64,000 bases of DNA, taken from assembly GCF_016862515.1 (NCBI RefSeq), contig NZ_BONC01000008.1:1-64000 (forward strand), written 5' to 3'. This document shows positions 6,997 through 17,218 of this stretch, piece after piece. Every line of letters starts with the position of its first letter. Position 1 is the first letter of the stretch. The notes beneath the pieces are model-generated. The model made no database searches and was not told where the DNA came from. It saw only the letters and a program-made list of their open reading frames with translations. The stretch comes from Asanoa iriomotensis. GTDB taxonomy: Bacteria > Actinomycetota > Actinomycetes > Mycobacteriales > Micromonosporaceae. Made by a program: the position numbers and the translations under genes.

Positions 6997-8632
6997 GGAT
7001 GCCGTTCTCCAGGACCGCCGGGGTCAGGTGGCGGTAGCCGACCGTGTCGAAGGCCACCGTCAGCTCGTGGTCGTCGCGGGACAGCAGCGTGCCCTCGCCC
7101 CACAGGCGGTGCCGGACCCGGGTCGCCGTCGCGGCCGGCTCGTGGTGCCGGCGGCCCACCTGGGCCTTCGACGGCTGGCGGCGCGCCGCCGCGGCCGCCT
7201 CGTCGTTGTCGCACGCGCCGCACGGCGGATCGTAGTGCTCGCCGAAGTAGCCCAGCAGCTCCGCGCGGCGGCAGCGGTCGGTCTCCGCGTACTCGCGGGC
7301 CGCCTCGATCCTCGACCGCAGGATCGACTGCTGGCGCCCGCCCTCCTTGGACACCAGGGCGAACGCGTCCGGCGGGAGCTGGTCGGGCTTGACCACGCCG
7401 TCGCTGCCGTCGGGTTCCAGGAAGCCCAGCTCCACGAGCTCCTCGACCACCCGCAGCACCTGCTGGCGGCTCACGCCGCTGGTGTCCACCACGGACTTCA
7501 CGGTCAGCCGGCCTGGCGCCGCCTCCAGGGCGTCGACCACCTTGTGCACCGTGGCCGGCGCCATCCGCGAGCGCGCCGCGAGCAGGCGCGGGATGCGGAT
7601 CGTGCGCGGGTCGTAGACCACCACCGCGCGGGACGGCTGCCCGTCCCGGCCGGCGCGGCCGATCTCCTGGTAGTACTCGTCCAGGCTGCCGGGCACGCCC
7701 GCGTGCACGACCGTGCGCACGTCCGGCTTGTCGATCCCCATCCCGAACGCGCTCGTCGCCACCACCACGTCCAGGCGCCCGGCGAGGAAGTCGTCCTGCA
7801 CCTGCGCGCGGCGCGCCGCCGGCAGGCCCGCGTGGTACGGCGCCGCCTGGTACGCGTCGAGGTCCAGCCGCGACGCCAACTCCTCGCAGCGGGCGTGCGT
7901 CAGTGCGTACACCAGCGCCGGCGAGTCGTGCGCCAGCACCACCTCGACCGTGCGGTCGTCGATCGCCCGGTCCTCCGGCAGGTCGTGCCGCGCCCGTCGG
8001 ACCGCGAGATGGATGTTCGGCCGGTCGAAGTCGGTGACCACGACGCGCGGCGAGCGCATCTTCAGCTCCCGCGTGATGTCGGCCTGCACCGGCGGCGCCG
8101 CGGTCGCGGTCAGCGCGACGATCGTCGGGCCGCCGAGCGCCTCACCGACCATCGGCAGCCGCAGGTACTCCGGCCGGAAGTCGCGGCCCCACTGGCTGAC
8201 CAGGTGCGCCTCGTCGATCGCGAACAGGTTGACGCCCGAGAGCGCGCCGACGGACTCCTCGTTGGCCAGTTGCTCGGGGCCGAGCATCACGAAGTCGACC
8301 TGCCCGGCCCGCAGCGCCGCGAGCGAGGCCCGCCGCTCCCCCGCGTGCAGCGACGAGTTGAGCTGCACCACCCGGACCGGCTCGCCGGACGGCTTCGACC
8401 GGCGGCCGAGCGCGGCGGCCTGGTCGCGCTGCAGGGCGATCAGCGGCGAGACCACCACCGTCAGCCCGCCCAGCACCAGCCCGCCCACCTGGTAGATCGC
8501 GCTCTTCCCGCTGCCGGTCGGCAGCACGGCGAGGGTGTCGCGGCCGGCGACGATCGACTCGACGGCCGTGCGCTGGCCCGGCCGCAGGTCGAACCCGAAC
8601 ACCGCGCGGGTGACTTGGTCGACTGCCTCCAT
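6980..8632 (-). CDS. RecQ-family ATP-dependent DNA helicase
   Basis: 550 aa. SF2 helicase core: motif 0 region FDLRPGQRTAVESI, Walker A LPTGSGKS, DEAH box in FAIDEAHLVSQWG, motif III ALTATA, motif VI EIGRAGRDGQPS. Then the RecQ zinc element and a winged-helix region. The zinc motif reads C-x16-C-x2-C-x2-D: the fourth Cys is Asp (CGACDND). There is no HRDC domain; the C-terminus has a short region (WGEGTLLSRDDHELTVAFDTVGYRHL) that resembles the tail seen in actinobacterial short RecQs. The codon before ATG 8632 is GTG, a possible start at 8635. Role: DNA unwinding in repair or recombination. Confidence 0.88.
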   Translation of the reverse strand: MEAVDQVTRAVFGFDLRPGQRTAVESIVAGRDTLAVLPTGSGKSAIYQVGGLVLGGLTVVVSPLIALQRDQAAALGRRSKPSGEPVRVVQLNSSLHAGERRASLAALRAGQVDFVMLGPEQLANEESVGALSGVNLFAIDEAHLVSQWGRDFRPEYLRLPMVGEALGGPTIVALTATAAPPVQADITRELKMRSPRVVVTDFDRPNIHLAVRRARHDLPEDRAIDDRTVEVVLAHDSPALVYALTHARCEELASRLDLDAYQAAPYHAGLPAARRAQVQDDFLAGRLDVVVATSAFGMGIDKPDVRTVVHAGVPGSLDEYYQEIGRAGRDGQPSRAVVVYDPRTIRIPRLLAARSRMAPATVHKVVDALEAAPGRLTVKSVVDTSGVSRQQVLRVVEELVELGFLEPDGSDGVVKPDQLPPDAFALVSKEGGRQQSILRSRIEAAREYAETDRCRRAELLGYFGEHYDPPCGACDNDEAAAAARRQPSKAQVGRRHHEPAATATRVRHRLWGEGTLLSRDDHELTVAFDTVGYRHLTPAVLENGILTVES

Positions 8633-8648
8633 CACGTCCCGAGGCTAC

Positions 8649-10037
8649 TCAGCCCATCAGGGGGTACGGGATGAAAGTGCTCCGGTTCTCGTCGAGATCG
8701 AGCCGGCGGCCGATGGGCGCCGCGGCGCGCTGCGGGCAGGTCAGCCGCTCGCAGGTCTTGCAGCCCGGCCCGATCGGGGTGGCGCCGTCGACCGAGTCGA
8801 GGTCCATTCCCGTCGAATAGACCAGCCGCCCCGCGTGCCGGATCTCGCAGCCCAGCCCGATCGCGAACGCCTTGCCCGGCTGGCCGTAGCCGGCGTGCTG
8901 GTGGATCACCGTGCGGGCGATCCACAGGTAGCGCTGGCCGTCGGGCATCGCGGCGATCTGGGTGATCACCCGGCCGGGCGCGCTGAACGCCTCGTAGACG
9001 TTCCAGAGTGGACACGTGCCGCCCGAGCGGGAGAACGGGAATCCCGTCGCCGACTGGCGTTTGGACATGTTGCCGGCCCGGTCGACGCGGACGAACGAGA
9101 ACGGCACGCCGCGCGCCTTGGGCCGTTGCAGCGTGGACAGCCGGTGGCAGACGCTCTCCCAGCCCATCCCGAAGTGCTCGGTCAGCAGCCCGATGTCGTA
9201 GCGCATCCGCTCGGCGGCGGCGAGGAACACCTCGTAGGGCAGGATCAGCGCCGCGGCGAAATAGTTGGCCAGCCCGACCCGGGTCAGAATCTGCGTCTGA
9301 ACGTCGTCGAACTTTTCTTCCTCGATGATTTCGTCGATCTCGTCGGCATATTCCAACATGCCGATCTGGGCGCCCATCCGAATGGCCTGCTGGCCCGGTC
9401 GCAATGACAGCGACAAATGCAACGTGCGGGTCTGCGGTTGATAGCGGTGCAGGTCGCCGCCGAGCCGTTCGTGGTCTTCCCGGACGATGCGCACCCCGTG
9501 GCGGTCGGCCAGCCGGGCGCGCAGCGCCTCGAGGATCTCGCCGCGCCCGGCGCCGATCCGGCCGGCCAGCTCCTCGGCGGCCTCGTCGAGCGGGGGCACG
9601 TAGTTCTGGCGGCGGTAGAAGAAGTCGCTGACCTGGTCGTGCGGGCTGCGGCCGGCGACCAGGTCGCGGTCGCCGACCACCTCGGCGAGCTGGTCGTCGG
9701 TCTGCCGGTAGCGCCGGTAGAGGTCGATCACCGCCTCGGCGACCTCGGGCAGCTTGGTCGCCAGCTCGGTCAGGTCGTGCAGCCCGGCCCGGGCCGGCAG
9801 CGCCTCGCGCAGGTCGGCGACCAGCCGCGGCGTGTCGTGCGGCGCGAAGAACGCCGGGTCGACCCCGAACACCTCGGTGATCCGCATCAGCACCGGAACG
9901 GTCAGCGGCCGCGTGTCGTGCTCGATCTGGTTGAGATAGCTCGGCGAGATGCCCAACTGGCGGGCGAGATCGATCTGGGAAACGCTGCGATCCTCGCGCA
10001 GGCGGCGCAGGCGGGCACCCGCGAAGGTCTTTGCCAC
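8649..10037 (-). CDS. ramB: RamB-like XRE/ScfR regulator of acetate/glyoxylate metabolism
   Basis: 462 aa. N-terminal XRE helix-turn-helix (residues 5-60, LRRLREDRSVSQIDLARQLG...YLNQIEHDTRPL), a central IrrE-like region and a C-terminal cysteine-containing domain ending with CKTCERLTCPQR. This is the short-chain fatty acyl regulator layout of RamB, which controls aceA and aceB in corynebacteria and icl1 in mycobacteria. GTG at 10037 is chosen because a strong GAGGGAGGGGG lies just upstream and the HTH begins at once. It is divergent from aceA-aceB, its expected targets. A RamB-site-like AACTTCGCAAA lies in the shared region. Confidence 0.85.
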   Translation of the reverse strand: MAKTFAGARLRRLREDRSVSQIDLARQLGISPSYLNQIEHDTRPLTVPVLMRITEVFGVDPAFFAPHDTPRLVADLREALPARAGLHDLTELATKLPEVAEAVIDLYRRYRQTDDQLAEVVGDRDLVAGRSPHDQVSDFFYRRQNYVPPLDEAAEELAGRIGAGRGEILEALRARLADRHGVRIVREDHERLGGDLHRYQPQTRTLHLSLSLRPGQQAIRMGAQIGMLEYADEIDEIIEEEKFDDVQTQILTRVGLANYFAAALILPYEVFLAAAERMRYDIGLLTEHFGMGWESVCHRLSTLQRPKARGVPFSFVRVDRAGNMSKRQSATGFPFSRSGGTCPLWNVYEAFSAPGRVITQIAAMPDGQRYLWIARTVIHQHAGYGQPGKAFAIGLGCEIRHAGRLVYSTGMDLDSVDGATPIGPGCKTCERLTCPQRAAAPIGRRLDLDENRSTFIPYPLMG

Positions 10038-10144
10038 TCCCCCTCCCTCGGGTTTGCGCCGACCGGAGGTCCAGGCGCCTTTTAACCGCAGCCTCACCTC
10101 CACCATCCGTCGCGATGTTAGCACGTTGCCAATTGGTCATTCGC

Positions 10145-10155
10145 AACTTCGCAAA
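10145..10155. promoter_or_regulatory. RamB-operator-like site between ramB and aceA
   Basis: AACTTCGCAAA differs at one position from the AACTTTGCAAA-type RamB site described in corynebacteria. It lies in an A+T-rich stretch about 108 bp upstream of aceA and 108 bp upstream of ramB. A GTTGC/GCAAC inverted pair (10125-10129 and 10143-10147) overlaps it. On the minus strand, TAACAT at 10115-10120 could be a ramB -10 element. All by motif likeness. Confidence 0.45.
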
Positions 10156-10262
10156 AACGGGGTCGAGACTTTTCAAGAATTGGCTGTTTCCGTACCTCGC
10201 GCGCTCAATTCCCGCTGTGGGACGGTGACCGGCAGGAGCCTTTTCGACGTAAGGAGTCGGCG

Positions 10263-11527
<1,265 letters not shown>

Positions 11528-11528
<1 letters not shown>

Positions 11529-13069
11529 TGATGCGGATCGAGGTCCTGGGCAATGGATACGAGGACATCCTTGACCCGAAGGCGCTCGACTTCCTGGTCG
11601 CGCTCGACAGCGAGTTCGCCGGCCGCCGGGTGGCCCTGCTGGACACCCGGCGGGCCCGCCGGGCCCGGTACGCGGCCGGCCAGTTGCCGCACTTCCTGCA
11701 CGAGACGGCGCACATCCGCAACGACCCGAGCTGGCGGGTCGCGCCGCCCGCGCCGGGTCTGGAGGACCGGCGGGTGGAGATCACCGGCCCGCCCGAGCGG
11801 AAGATGACCGTCAACGCGCTCAACTCGGGCGCCCGGGTCTGGCTCGCCGACTTCGAGGACGCGCTGGCGCCCACCTGGGACAACCTGATGGGCGGGCAGG
11901 CCAACCTGATCGCGGCCCTGGACGGGGAGATCGACTTCACGGACCCGGCCGGCAAGGCGTACGCGCTCGGCCCCGACCCGGCGACCATCGTGGTGCGCCC
12001 CCGTGGCTGGCACCTGGCGGAGAAGCACATCGTGGTCGACGGCCGGCCGATCTCGGCGAGCCTGGTCGACTTCGGGCTCTACTTCTTCCACTGTGCACAG
12101 CGGCAGATCGACGCGGGCAAGGGCCCGTACTTCTACCTGCCGAAGCTGGAGAGCCACCGCGAGGCCCGACTGTGGAACGACGTGTTCGTCTTCGCGCAGA
12201 ACTACCTGGGCATCCCGCAGGGCACGATCCGGGCCACGGTGCTGATCGAGACGATCACCGCGGCGTTCGAGATGGACGAGATCCTGTGGGAGCTGCGCGA
12301 CCACGCCGCCGGGCTCAACGCCGGCCGCTGGGACTACATCTTCAGCATCATCAAGCAGTTCGGCAACCGGGCGGACTTCGTGCTGCCCGACCGGGCCGAC
12401 GTGACGATGACGGTGCCGTTCCTGCGGTCGTACACCGAGCTGCTCGTGAAGACCTGCCACCGGCGCGGCGCGCACGCGATCGGCGGCATGGCGGCGTTCA
12501 TCCCGAGCCGCGACCCGGCGGTCAACGAGGTCGCGTTCGCGAAGGTCCGCGCCGACAAGGAGCGCGAGGCCGGCGACGGCTTCGACGGCTCGTGGGTGGC
12601 GCACCCGGGCCTGGTCGACACGTGCGAGGCGGCGTTCACCGCCGTGCTCGGCAGCCGGCCGCACCAACACGAACGGCGCCGGGACGAGGTCGCGGTCAAC
12701 GTCGACGAACTGCTCGCTGTCGACCTGACACCGGGCGCGGTCACCGCCGCCGGGCTGCGGTCCAATGTGGCCGTCGCGCTGCGCTACTTCGACAGCTGGC
12801 TGCGCGGCACCGGCGCCGCCGCCATCTTCGACCTCATGGAGGACGCGGCGACCGCGGAGATCGCGCGGTGCCAGGTCTGGCAGTGGGTGCACCACCGGAC
12901 CCCGCTGGCCGAGGGCGGTGCGGTAACCGAGGACCTGGTGCGGTCCATCGTGGACGAGGAGGAGGCCGGGCTGCGGCCGGCGGCCGCGCGGATCTTCCTG
13001 GAGACCGCGCTCGCCGAGGAGCTGCCGGCGTTCTTCACGCCCGACGCGTACGCCCGATATCTGGTCTAG
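11528..13069 (+). CDS. aceB: Malate synthase A
   Basis: 513 aa. The malate synthase signature RDHAAGLNAGRWDYIFS is intact and the length fits the A isoform, not the longer G isoform. It condenses glyoxylate with acetyl-CoA to malate, second shunt step. ATG at 11528 overlaps the aceA stop (ATGA); a second ATG follows at once (11531). The aceA-aceB pair plus RamB forms a complete, compact glyoxylate-shunt module. Followed by a hairpin. Confidence 0.96.
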
Positions 13070-13090
13070 CCGGCAATCCCGGCGGCAGTA

Positions 13091-13119
13091 GCCCTGGCGG
13101 AAACGGCAGTCGCCAGGGC
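13091..13119. terminator. Hairpin terminator after aceB
   Basis: Arms GCCCTGGCG (13091-13099) and CGCCAGGGC (13111-13119) with an 11-nt loop, between the convergent stops of aceB and the small membrane protein gene; GGCAG/CTGCC just outside can extend the stem imperfectly. No U-tract. Confidence 0.7.
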
Positions 13120-13130
13120 CGCTGCCCCGG

Positions 13131-13502
13131 TCAGCTCGGCAGCGCCGTCAGAACGGCCTCGTCGATCTCGCTCGGGTCGAGCCAACGGTGGTACGAGGCC
13201 AGGGCGGCGCCGTGGTCGGCGACCCGGACGTACACCGTGGTGGTGGCGCCCTTGCCCGCCGCCGCCGCCCAGACGACGGCGATCTCGTGCTGCTCGTGCC
13301 GGCCGTCGACGACCGCGACCGGCAGCGCGACCACGGGCAGCCACTCGACCTCCGCGGGGGTCGGTGCCAGCCGCCAGCCGGCGCCGTCGGCCCAGGAGCG
13401 CAGGGCGTGCCACCTGCGGGCGGCGGCACCCTGACGCCAGGCCGCCACCGCGACGCTCACCGCGAGGGCGGCCACCAGTGCGATCACGGCGAAGGCCACC
13501 AC
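13131..13502 (-). CDS. Small membrane-anchored protein of unknown function
   Basis: 123 aa with one N-terminal membrane segment (VVAFAVIALVAALAVSVAVAAW) followed by a soluble domain of about 95 residues (ALRSWADGAGWRLAPTPAEVEWLPVV...). I do not recognise the family. The GTG at 13502 is chosen as the last start before the hydrophobic segment; GTG 13499 is equally possible. Only 22 bp separate it from the divergent CadD-like gene, so one of the two starts may be misplaced or leaderless. Convergent with aceB. Confidence 0.6.
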   Translation of the reverse strand: MVAFAVIALVAALAVSVAVAAWRQGAAARRWHALRSWADGAGWRLAPTPAEVEWLPVVALPVAVVDGRHEQHEIAVVWAAAAGKGATTTVYVRVADHGAALASYHRWLDPSEIDEAVLTALPS

Positions 13503-13524
13503 CCGAGGGTACGCGCGGTCGCGT

Positions 13525-14115
13525 ATGGTGCGGGCGGTGACGGATGTGGTCGGCACGGTCGCGGCGGCGGCCGGCGTGTTCGCGGGCACGAATATCGACG
13601 ACCTGCTCGTGCTCACGGTGCTGTTCCTGGCGGCCCGCAGCGCCGGGCGGCCGAGGCCGTGGCAGATCTGGGTCGGGCAGTACGCGGGGATAGGCGCGCT
13701 GGTCGCGATCGCGGGCGCGGCGGCGCTCGGCCTGACGTTGCTGCCGGACCGGTGGGTCGGCCTGCTCGGCCTGATCCCGCTGGCGCTGGGCGTCCGTGGC
13801 CTCCTGGCCGCCTTTCGCGCAACCGGGGACGGTCCCCCGGTGGTCGCCTCCGGGCTCGTCTCGGTCGCGGCTGTCACGATCGCCAACGGCTCCGACAACA
13901 TCGCCGTCTACACGCCGGTGTTCCGGACGATCGGCCTGGTCGACTCCCTGCTCACGATCGCGGTCTTCGCGGTCCTGACGGCGGTGTGGTGCGTCGTCGG
14001 CTCGTGGCTCGGTGGGCACCGGTCGGTCGTCGCCGCGCTCGGGCGGTTCGGGCACTGGCTCGTGCCGCTGGTCTTCGTGGTGATCGGCCTGGTGATCCTG
14101 TCCGGGCTGCTCTGA
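13525..14115 (+). CDS. CadD-family cadmium resistance/cation transporter
   Basis: 196 aa, five to six membrane segments. The N-terminal GVFAGTNIDDLLVLTVLF and the second-half repeat VTIANGSDNIAVYTPVF are the paired Asp-containing motifs of the CadD family (related to LysE-type exporters). Members give cadmium resistance in staphylococci; the actinobacterial substrate is unknown. Start ATG 13525, with GTG codons shortly downstream as alternatives. Stop lies 3 bp from the convergent aldo/keto reductase stop with no hairpin between. Confidence 0.78.
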   Translation: MVRAVTDVVGTVAAAAGVFAGTNIDDLLVLTVLFLAARSAGRPRPWQIWVGQYAGIGALVAIAGAAALGLTLLPDRWVGLLGLIPLALGVRGLLAAFRATGDGPPVVASGLVSVAAVTIANGSDNIAVYTPVFRTIGLVDSLLTIAVFAVLTAVWCVVGSWLGGHRSVVAALGRFGHWLVPLVFVVIGLVILSGLL

Positions 14116-14118
14116 GGG

Positions 14119-15012
14119 CTACGACCACGGCAGGGCGGCCCGGTGCCGCCAGTACTCGTCGGGTGTCTCGGGCGCCGGCAGCGGCCCGGGGTCGGTGACG
14201 TCCAGCGCCCGCAGGTTGCTGGCGAGCTGCGCGGTGGTCGCGGCGCCGGAGAGCACCACGTCGACCCAGGGCTGGGCGAGCGCGTGCGCGAGCACGTCGG
14301 CGTCCCGGTCCGCGAGCCGCCCGTTGGCCACGGCCTCCTTGATGATCACGTGCCGCCCGTCGGCGTGCGCGTCGGCGAGCGCCGGCCCGGCGGATGGTTC
14401 GAGCGGGTTCCAGGTGGCTTGGAAGCTGTGGAACAGCGGCGCGCCGTCGACCTTGATCTCCATCGCGGCCCGGATCGCGTCGGCCTGCCGCGGCCCGCTG
14501 GTCGACACGCCAATCGTGACACCGCGGGCGCCGAGGTCGGCGAGGTGGCGGTGCAGCGTCGGGTCGGTGAGCGCGCCGCTCTCGGGCGTGAGGGAGTGAA
14601 TCTGGTAGAGGTCGAGCCGCTCACCGAGCAGCTCACGGGTCTCGGTGACCTGCCGGTCGAACGTACCCACGCTGTGGTCCTTGGTCTCGTGCACCTTGGC
14701 ATCGACCCGCCACCCGGCGACGTAGGTGTAGCCCCACTTGGACCCGACCACGACGTCCGGGTGGTCGACGACCCAGCCGGCCAGAAACTCCTCGGCCCGC
14801 CCGTAGGACCGCGCGGCGTCGAAGTAGCGCACCCCGGCGGCGTACGCGGCATCGAGCACGTCATGGGTCCGCCGCCGCATGGCCTCGACGGTCCGCTCGG
14901 CGGGCAGATCCCGATCCCGCCCGAGATTGATGTAGCCCGGCCGCCCGATCGCGGCCAGCCCGAGTCCGATCCGATGAACGGGCACGCTCAGATCCAGTCG
15001 ATCAAAACCCAC
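14119..15012 (-). CDS. Aldo/keto reductase
   Basis: 297 aa TIM-barrel oxidoreductase. The catalytic tetrad can be placed: Asp and Tyr in YFDAARSYGRAEE, Lys in VVGSKWGYTY and His in YQIHSLT. NADPH-dependent reduction of aldehydes or ketones; substrate unknown. Start GTG 15012 precedes VGFDRLDLSVPVHRIGLG, the normal N-terminus of this subgroup. It lies 17 nt after the 2H phosphoesterase gene in the same direction and is probably co-transcribed with it and the phosphatase gene. Confidence 0.85.
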   Translation of the reverse strand: MGFDRLDLSVPVHRIGLGLAAIGRPGYINLGRDRDLPAERTVEAMRRRTHDVLDAAYAAGVRYFDAARSYGRAEEFLAGWVVDHPDVVVGSKWGYTYVAGWRVDAKVHETKDHSVGTFDRQVTETRELLGERLDLYQIHSLTPESGALTDPTLHRHLADLGARGVTIGVSTSGPRQADAIRAAMEIKVDGAPLFHSFQATWNPLEPSAGPALADAHADGRHVIIKEAVANGRLADRDADVLAHALAQPWVDVVLSGAATTAQLASNLRALDVTDPGPLPAPETPDEYWRHRAALPWS

Positions 15013-15029
15013 CCGGACAGCATGGCACC

Positions 15030-15548
15030 CTAGCTGGGTAGGGCGTGGGCGATGTCGTTGGCGTGGTCGGTGATCGAGGCGCCGGTGATCGTGGCGTGCA
15101 GCGGGAGGATTTCCAGGCAGCGGCGGACCGCCGGGCCCATCAATGGGTTCGGCACCCGGAGCGAGACCGTGCAGTGCGGCACCCAGCGGCCCGGTCGGTA
15201 GTGCTCCCAGACCTCGACCCCGCCCTCGGCCAGTCGGTCGTGCACCGCCCGGTGCAGGTCCAGGAGCTCGGGGGTCGGTGTGATGCCGAGCCAGACCACC
15301 CGGCCGACGAACTGGCCGACGAAGTCCATGTCCAGCTCCAGGCCGCGGCCGAGCGGGACGGCGCCCAGGGCCTCGGCCACCGCGTCCGGTGACAGGCGCG
15401 CCGCGGCGGCCAGGGAGACGTGCGGGCGGTGTTTCGAGTCCTGCAGCGACGCCAGCGTCGGGATGCCCTCGGCCTCCAGGGCGTGCCACAGCGTCCGGAG
15501 CCGCCGGGTCGCATGGGTGTCCAGGTAGAGCTCGAGGGCCGCGACCAT
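15030..15548 (-). CDS. 2'-5' RNA ligase / 2H phosphoesterase family protein
   Basis: 172 aa. Two H-x-(S/T) motifs about 75 residues apart, HVS in RPHVSLA and HCT in VPHCTVS, define the 2H phosphoesterase fold (LigT-like). Such enzymes act on 2',5'- or cyclic phosphates in RNA or nucleotides; the substrate here cannot be told. The ATG lies directly after the TGA of the upstream phosphatase gene with no spacer, so translation is coupled. Confidence 0.82.
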   Translation of the reverse strand: MVAALELYLDTHATRRLRTLWHALEAEGIPTLASLQDSKHRPHVSLAAAARLSPDAVAEALGAVPLGRGLELDMDFVGQFVGRVVWLGITPTPELLDLHRAVHDRLAEGGVEVWEHYRPGRWVPHCTVSLRVPNPLMGPAVRRCLEILPLHATITGASITDHANDIAHALPS

Positions 15549-17159
15549 TCAGTGAGCCGCGGTGATCCGGACCAGCGTGCCGGCCGGGCCACTCTCGATG
15601 TGCAGCGCGTGGCTGGTCTGTTGGGCGATCCACAGGCCCATGCCGCCTGTCGACGACGGGGTCGGCCGCACCTCGCGGGCCAGGAATGCGGCCGCTGGGA
15701 AGCCGTTGCCGTGGTCGCGGACCTCGCAGACCAGGCCCGTGTGGTCGGCGAGCAGGCGCAGCGCGCCGGCGCCGCCGCCGTGCCGGATCGCGTTGGTCAT
15801 CACCTCGTTGACCGCGGCGACGAAGTCGTCGGCGACGTCGTCGGCCAGGCCGTGCCGCTCGGCCTCGTCGGCGACCCGCCGGCGCAGCGTCGCCACGCCC
15901 GCCCGGTCGAACTCGGCCGCCAGGAGCAACCGCGGCTCGGGGTGGGGCGGCGGGCCGAGCCGGCGGATGGCGAGCAGCGCGGTGTCGTCGGTCGGGCGCT
16001 CCTCGCCGACCGCGAACATCAGCGCCGTGCAGACCTCGTCGGGCTCGCCGGGCCAGACTGTGGCGAGCAGGCGTTCGATGCCCACGTCGATGGATTCCTG
16101 CCGGCGTTCGATCAAGCCGTCGGTGTAGCAGACCAGCACCGCACCGGGCGGGAAGTCGACCACCGTGGTGCGGCGGGTGCCGGCCGGGCGGCCCATGCCC
16201 AGAGGCACGTCCGTCGGCGCGGGCAGCAGCTCGGCGCGGCCCGACGGGTCGACCAGCACCGGGCGCGGGTGGCCGGCGACCGAGACGTGCACCTTGTCGC
16301 GCTCGGGCGGGATCACCGCGTAGAGCACGGTCGCCAGGCTGCCGGTCTCGAAGTGGTGCACCTTCGCGTCGAGGTGCTCGAGCGCGTCGGCGGGGTCGGC
16401 GCAGACCAGGGCGTACGCCCGCAGCGCGCTGCGCAGCCGGCCCATCACCACGGCCGACTCCAGGCCGTGGCCGGAGACGTCACCGACCACCACGCCGAGC
16501 CAGCCGGACGGCAGGGTGAACACGTCGTACCAGTCGCCGCCGACGCCGGAGTCGTGGCCCGGCAGGTAGCGGGCCGCCATGTCGACGCCGGGCACCTCGG
16601 CCAGCGCCGTCGGCAGCAGGCTGCGCTGCAGGGCGAGGGCGGTCTCGCGGTTGACCGTGCCGGCCCGCGTGTGGGTGGCCACGCTGGCCCGGTCGGCGAC
16701 CATCTCCAGCAGGCGGGCGTCGTCGGTGTTGAAGGCCCGGGGCGACCGGCTGCCTACATAGAGCACGCCGGCCAGTTCGCCGCCGCCGAAAATCGGCACG
16801 CCGAGCAGGGACCGCACTCCCCCGCCGCGTACCAGCGGGCTGGTGTCGCTCTCCTCGGTGATGTCGTCGACGATCACGGGCCGGCGGTCACGGGCGACCC
16901 GCCCGGCGAAGCCTCGGCCGATCGGGACGCGTACACCAACCTTGAAATGGTCGTCGAGGCCCTTGGCCGCGGTGGCGACGAGCTGCCGGGCGTGCGGGTC
17001 GAGCAGGAGGATCACGACGGTGTCGACACCGAGCAGCTCGCGGACCCGGTCGAGCAGCTCGTCGAGCAGGGCATCGACGTCGAGGTGCGACAGGGCGGCG
17101 TCCGTGACGGCTTCGAGCCGCCGGAGCCGCTCGTCGCTGTCGGTGGCCGCGTCGATCAC
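15549..17159 (-). CDS. GAF - PP2C/SpoIIE phosphatase - HATPase regulator
   Basis: 536 aa. GAF domain about 15-155, SpoIIE-type PP2C phosphatase about 165-385 (VGGDWYDVF, VVGDVSGHGLESA, CYTDGLIERR, TDDTALL), then an anti-sigma-factor-like HATPase domain about 400-536 (NEVMTNAIRHGG, DHGNGFP, GGMGLWI). Such proteins dephosphorylate anti-anti-sigma factors and can also bind sigma factors, linking a small-molecule or light signal to alternative sigma activity. GTG start at 17159. First gene of a three-gene run with the 2H phosphoesterase and aldo/keto reductase. Confidence 0.88.
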   Translation of the reverse strand: MIDAATDSDERLRRLEAVTDAALSHLDVDALLDELLDRVRELLGVDTVVILLLDPHARQLVATAAKGLDDHFKVGVRVPIGRGFAGRVARDRRPVIVDDITEESDTSPLVRGGGVRSLLGVPIFGGGELAGVLYVGSRSPRAFNTDDARLLEMVADRASVATHTRAGTVNRETALALQRSLLPTALAEVPGVDMAARYLPGHDSGVGGDWYDVFTLPSGWLGVVVGDVSGHGLESAVVMGRLRSALRAYALVCADPADALEHLDAKVHHFETGSLATVLYAVIPPERDKVHVSVAGHPRPVLVDPSGRAELLPAPTDVPLGMGRPAGTRRTTVVDFPPGAVLVCYTDGLIERRQESIDVGIERLLATVWPGEPDEVCTALMFAVGEERPTDDTALLAIRRLGPPPHPEPRLLLAAEFDRAGVATLRRRVADEAERHGLADDVADDFVAAVNEVMTNAIRHGGGAGALRLLADHTGLVCEVRDHGNGFPAAAFLAREVRPTPSSTGGMGLWIAQQTSHALHIESGPAGTLVRITAAH

Positions 17160-17218
17160 GTGAACAGCCTAAACCGGGAAGCGGCGGGGGGCGCGCGCAC
17201 GCACCCCCCGCCAAATGG

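Noticed and set aside
7028-8674. Open frame of about 550 codons opposite recQ
   Set aside because: It mirrors recQ codon for codon; long antisense frames are expected at 71% G+C, and the sequence is Arg/Val-rich with no domain.
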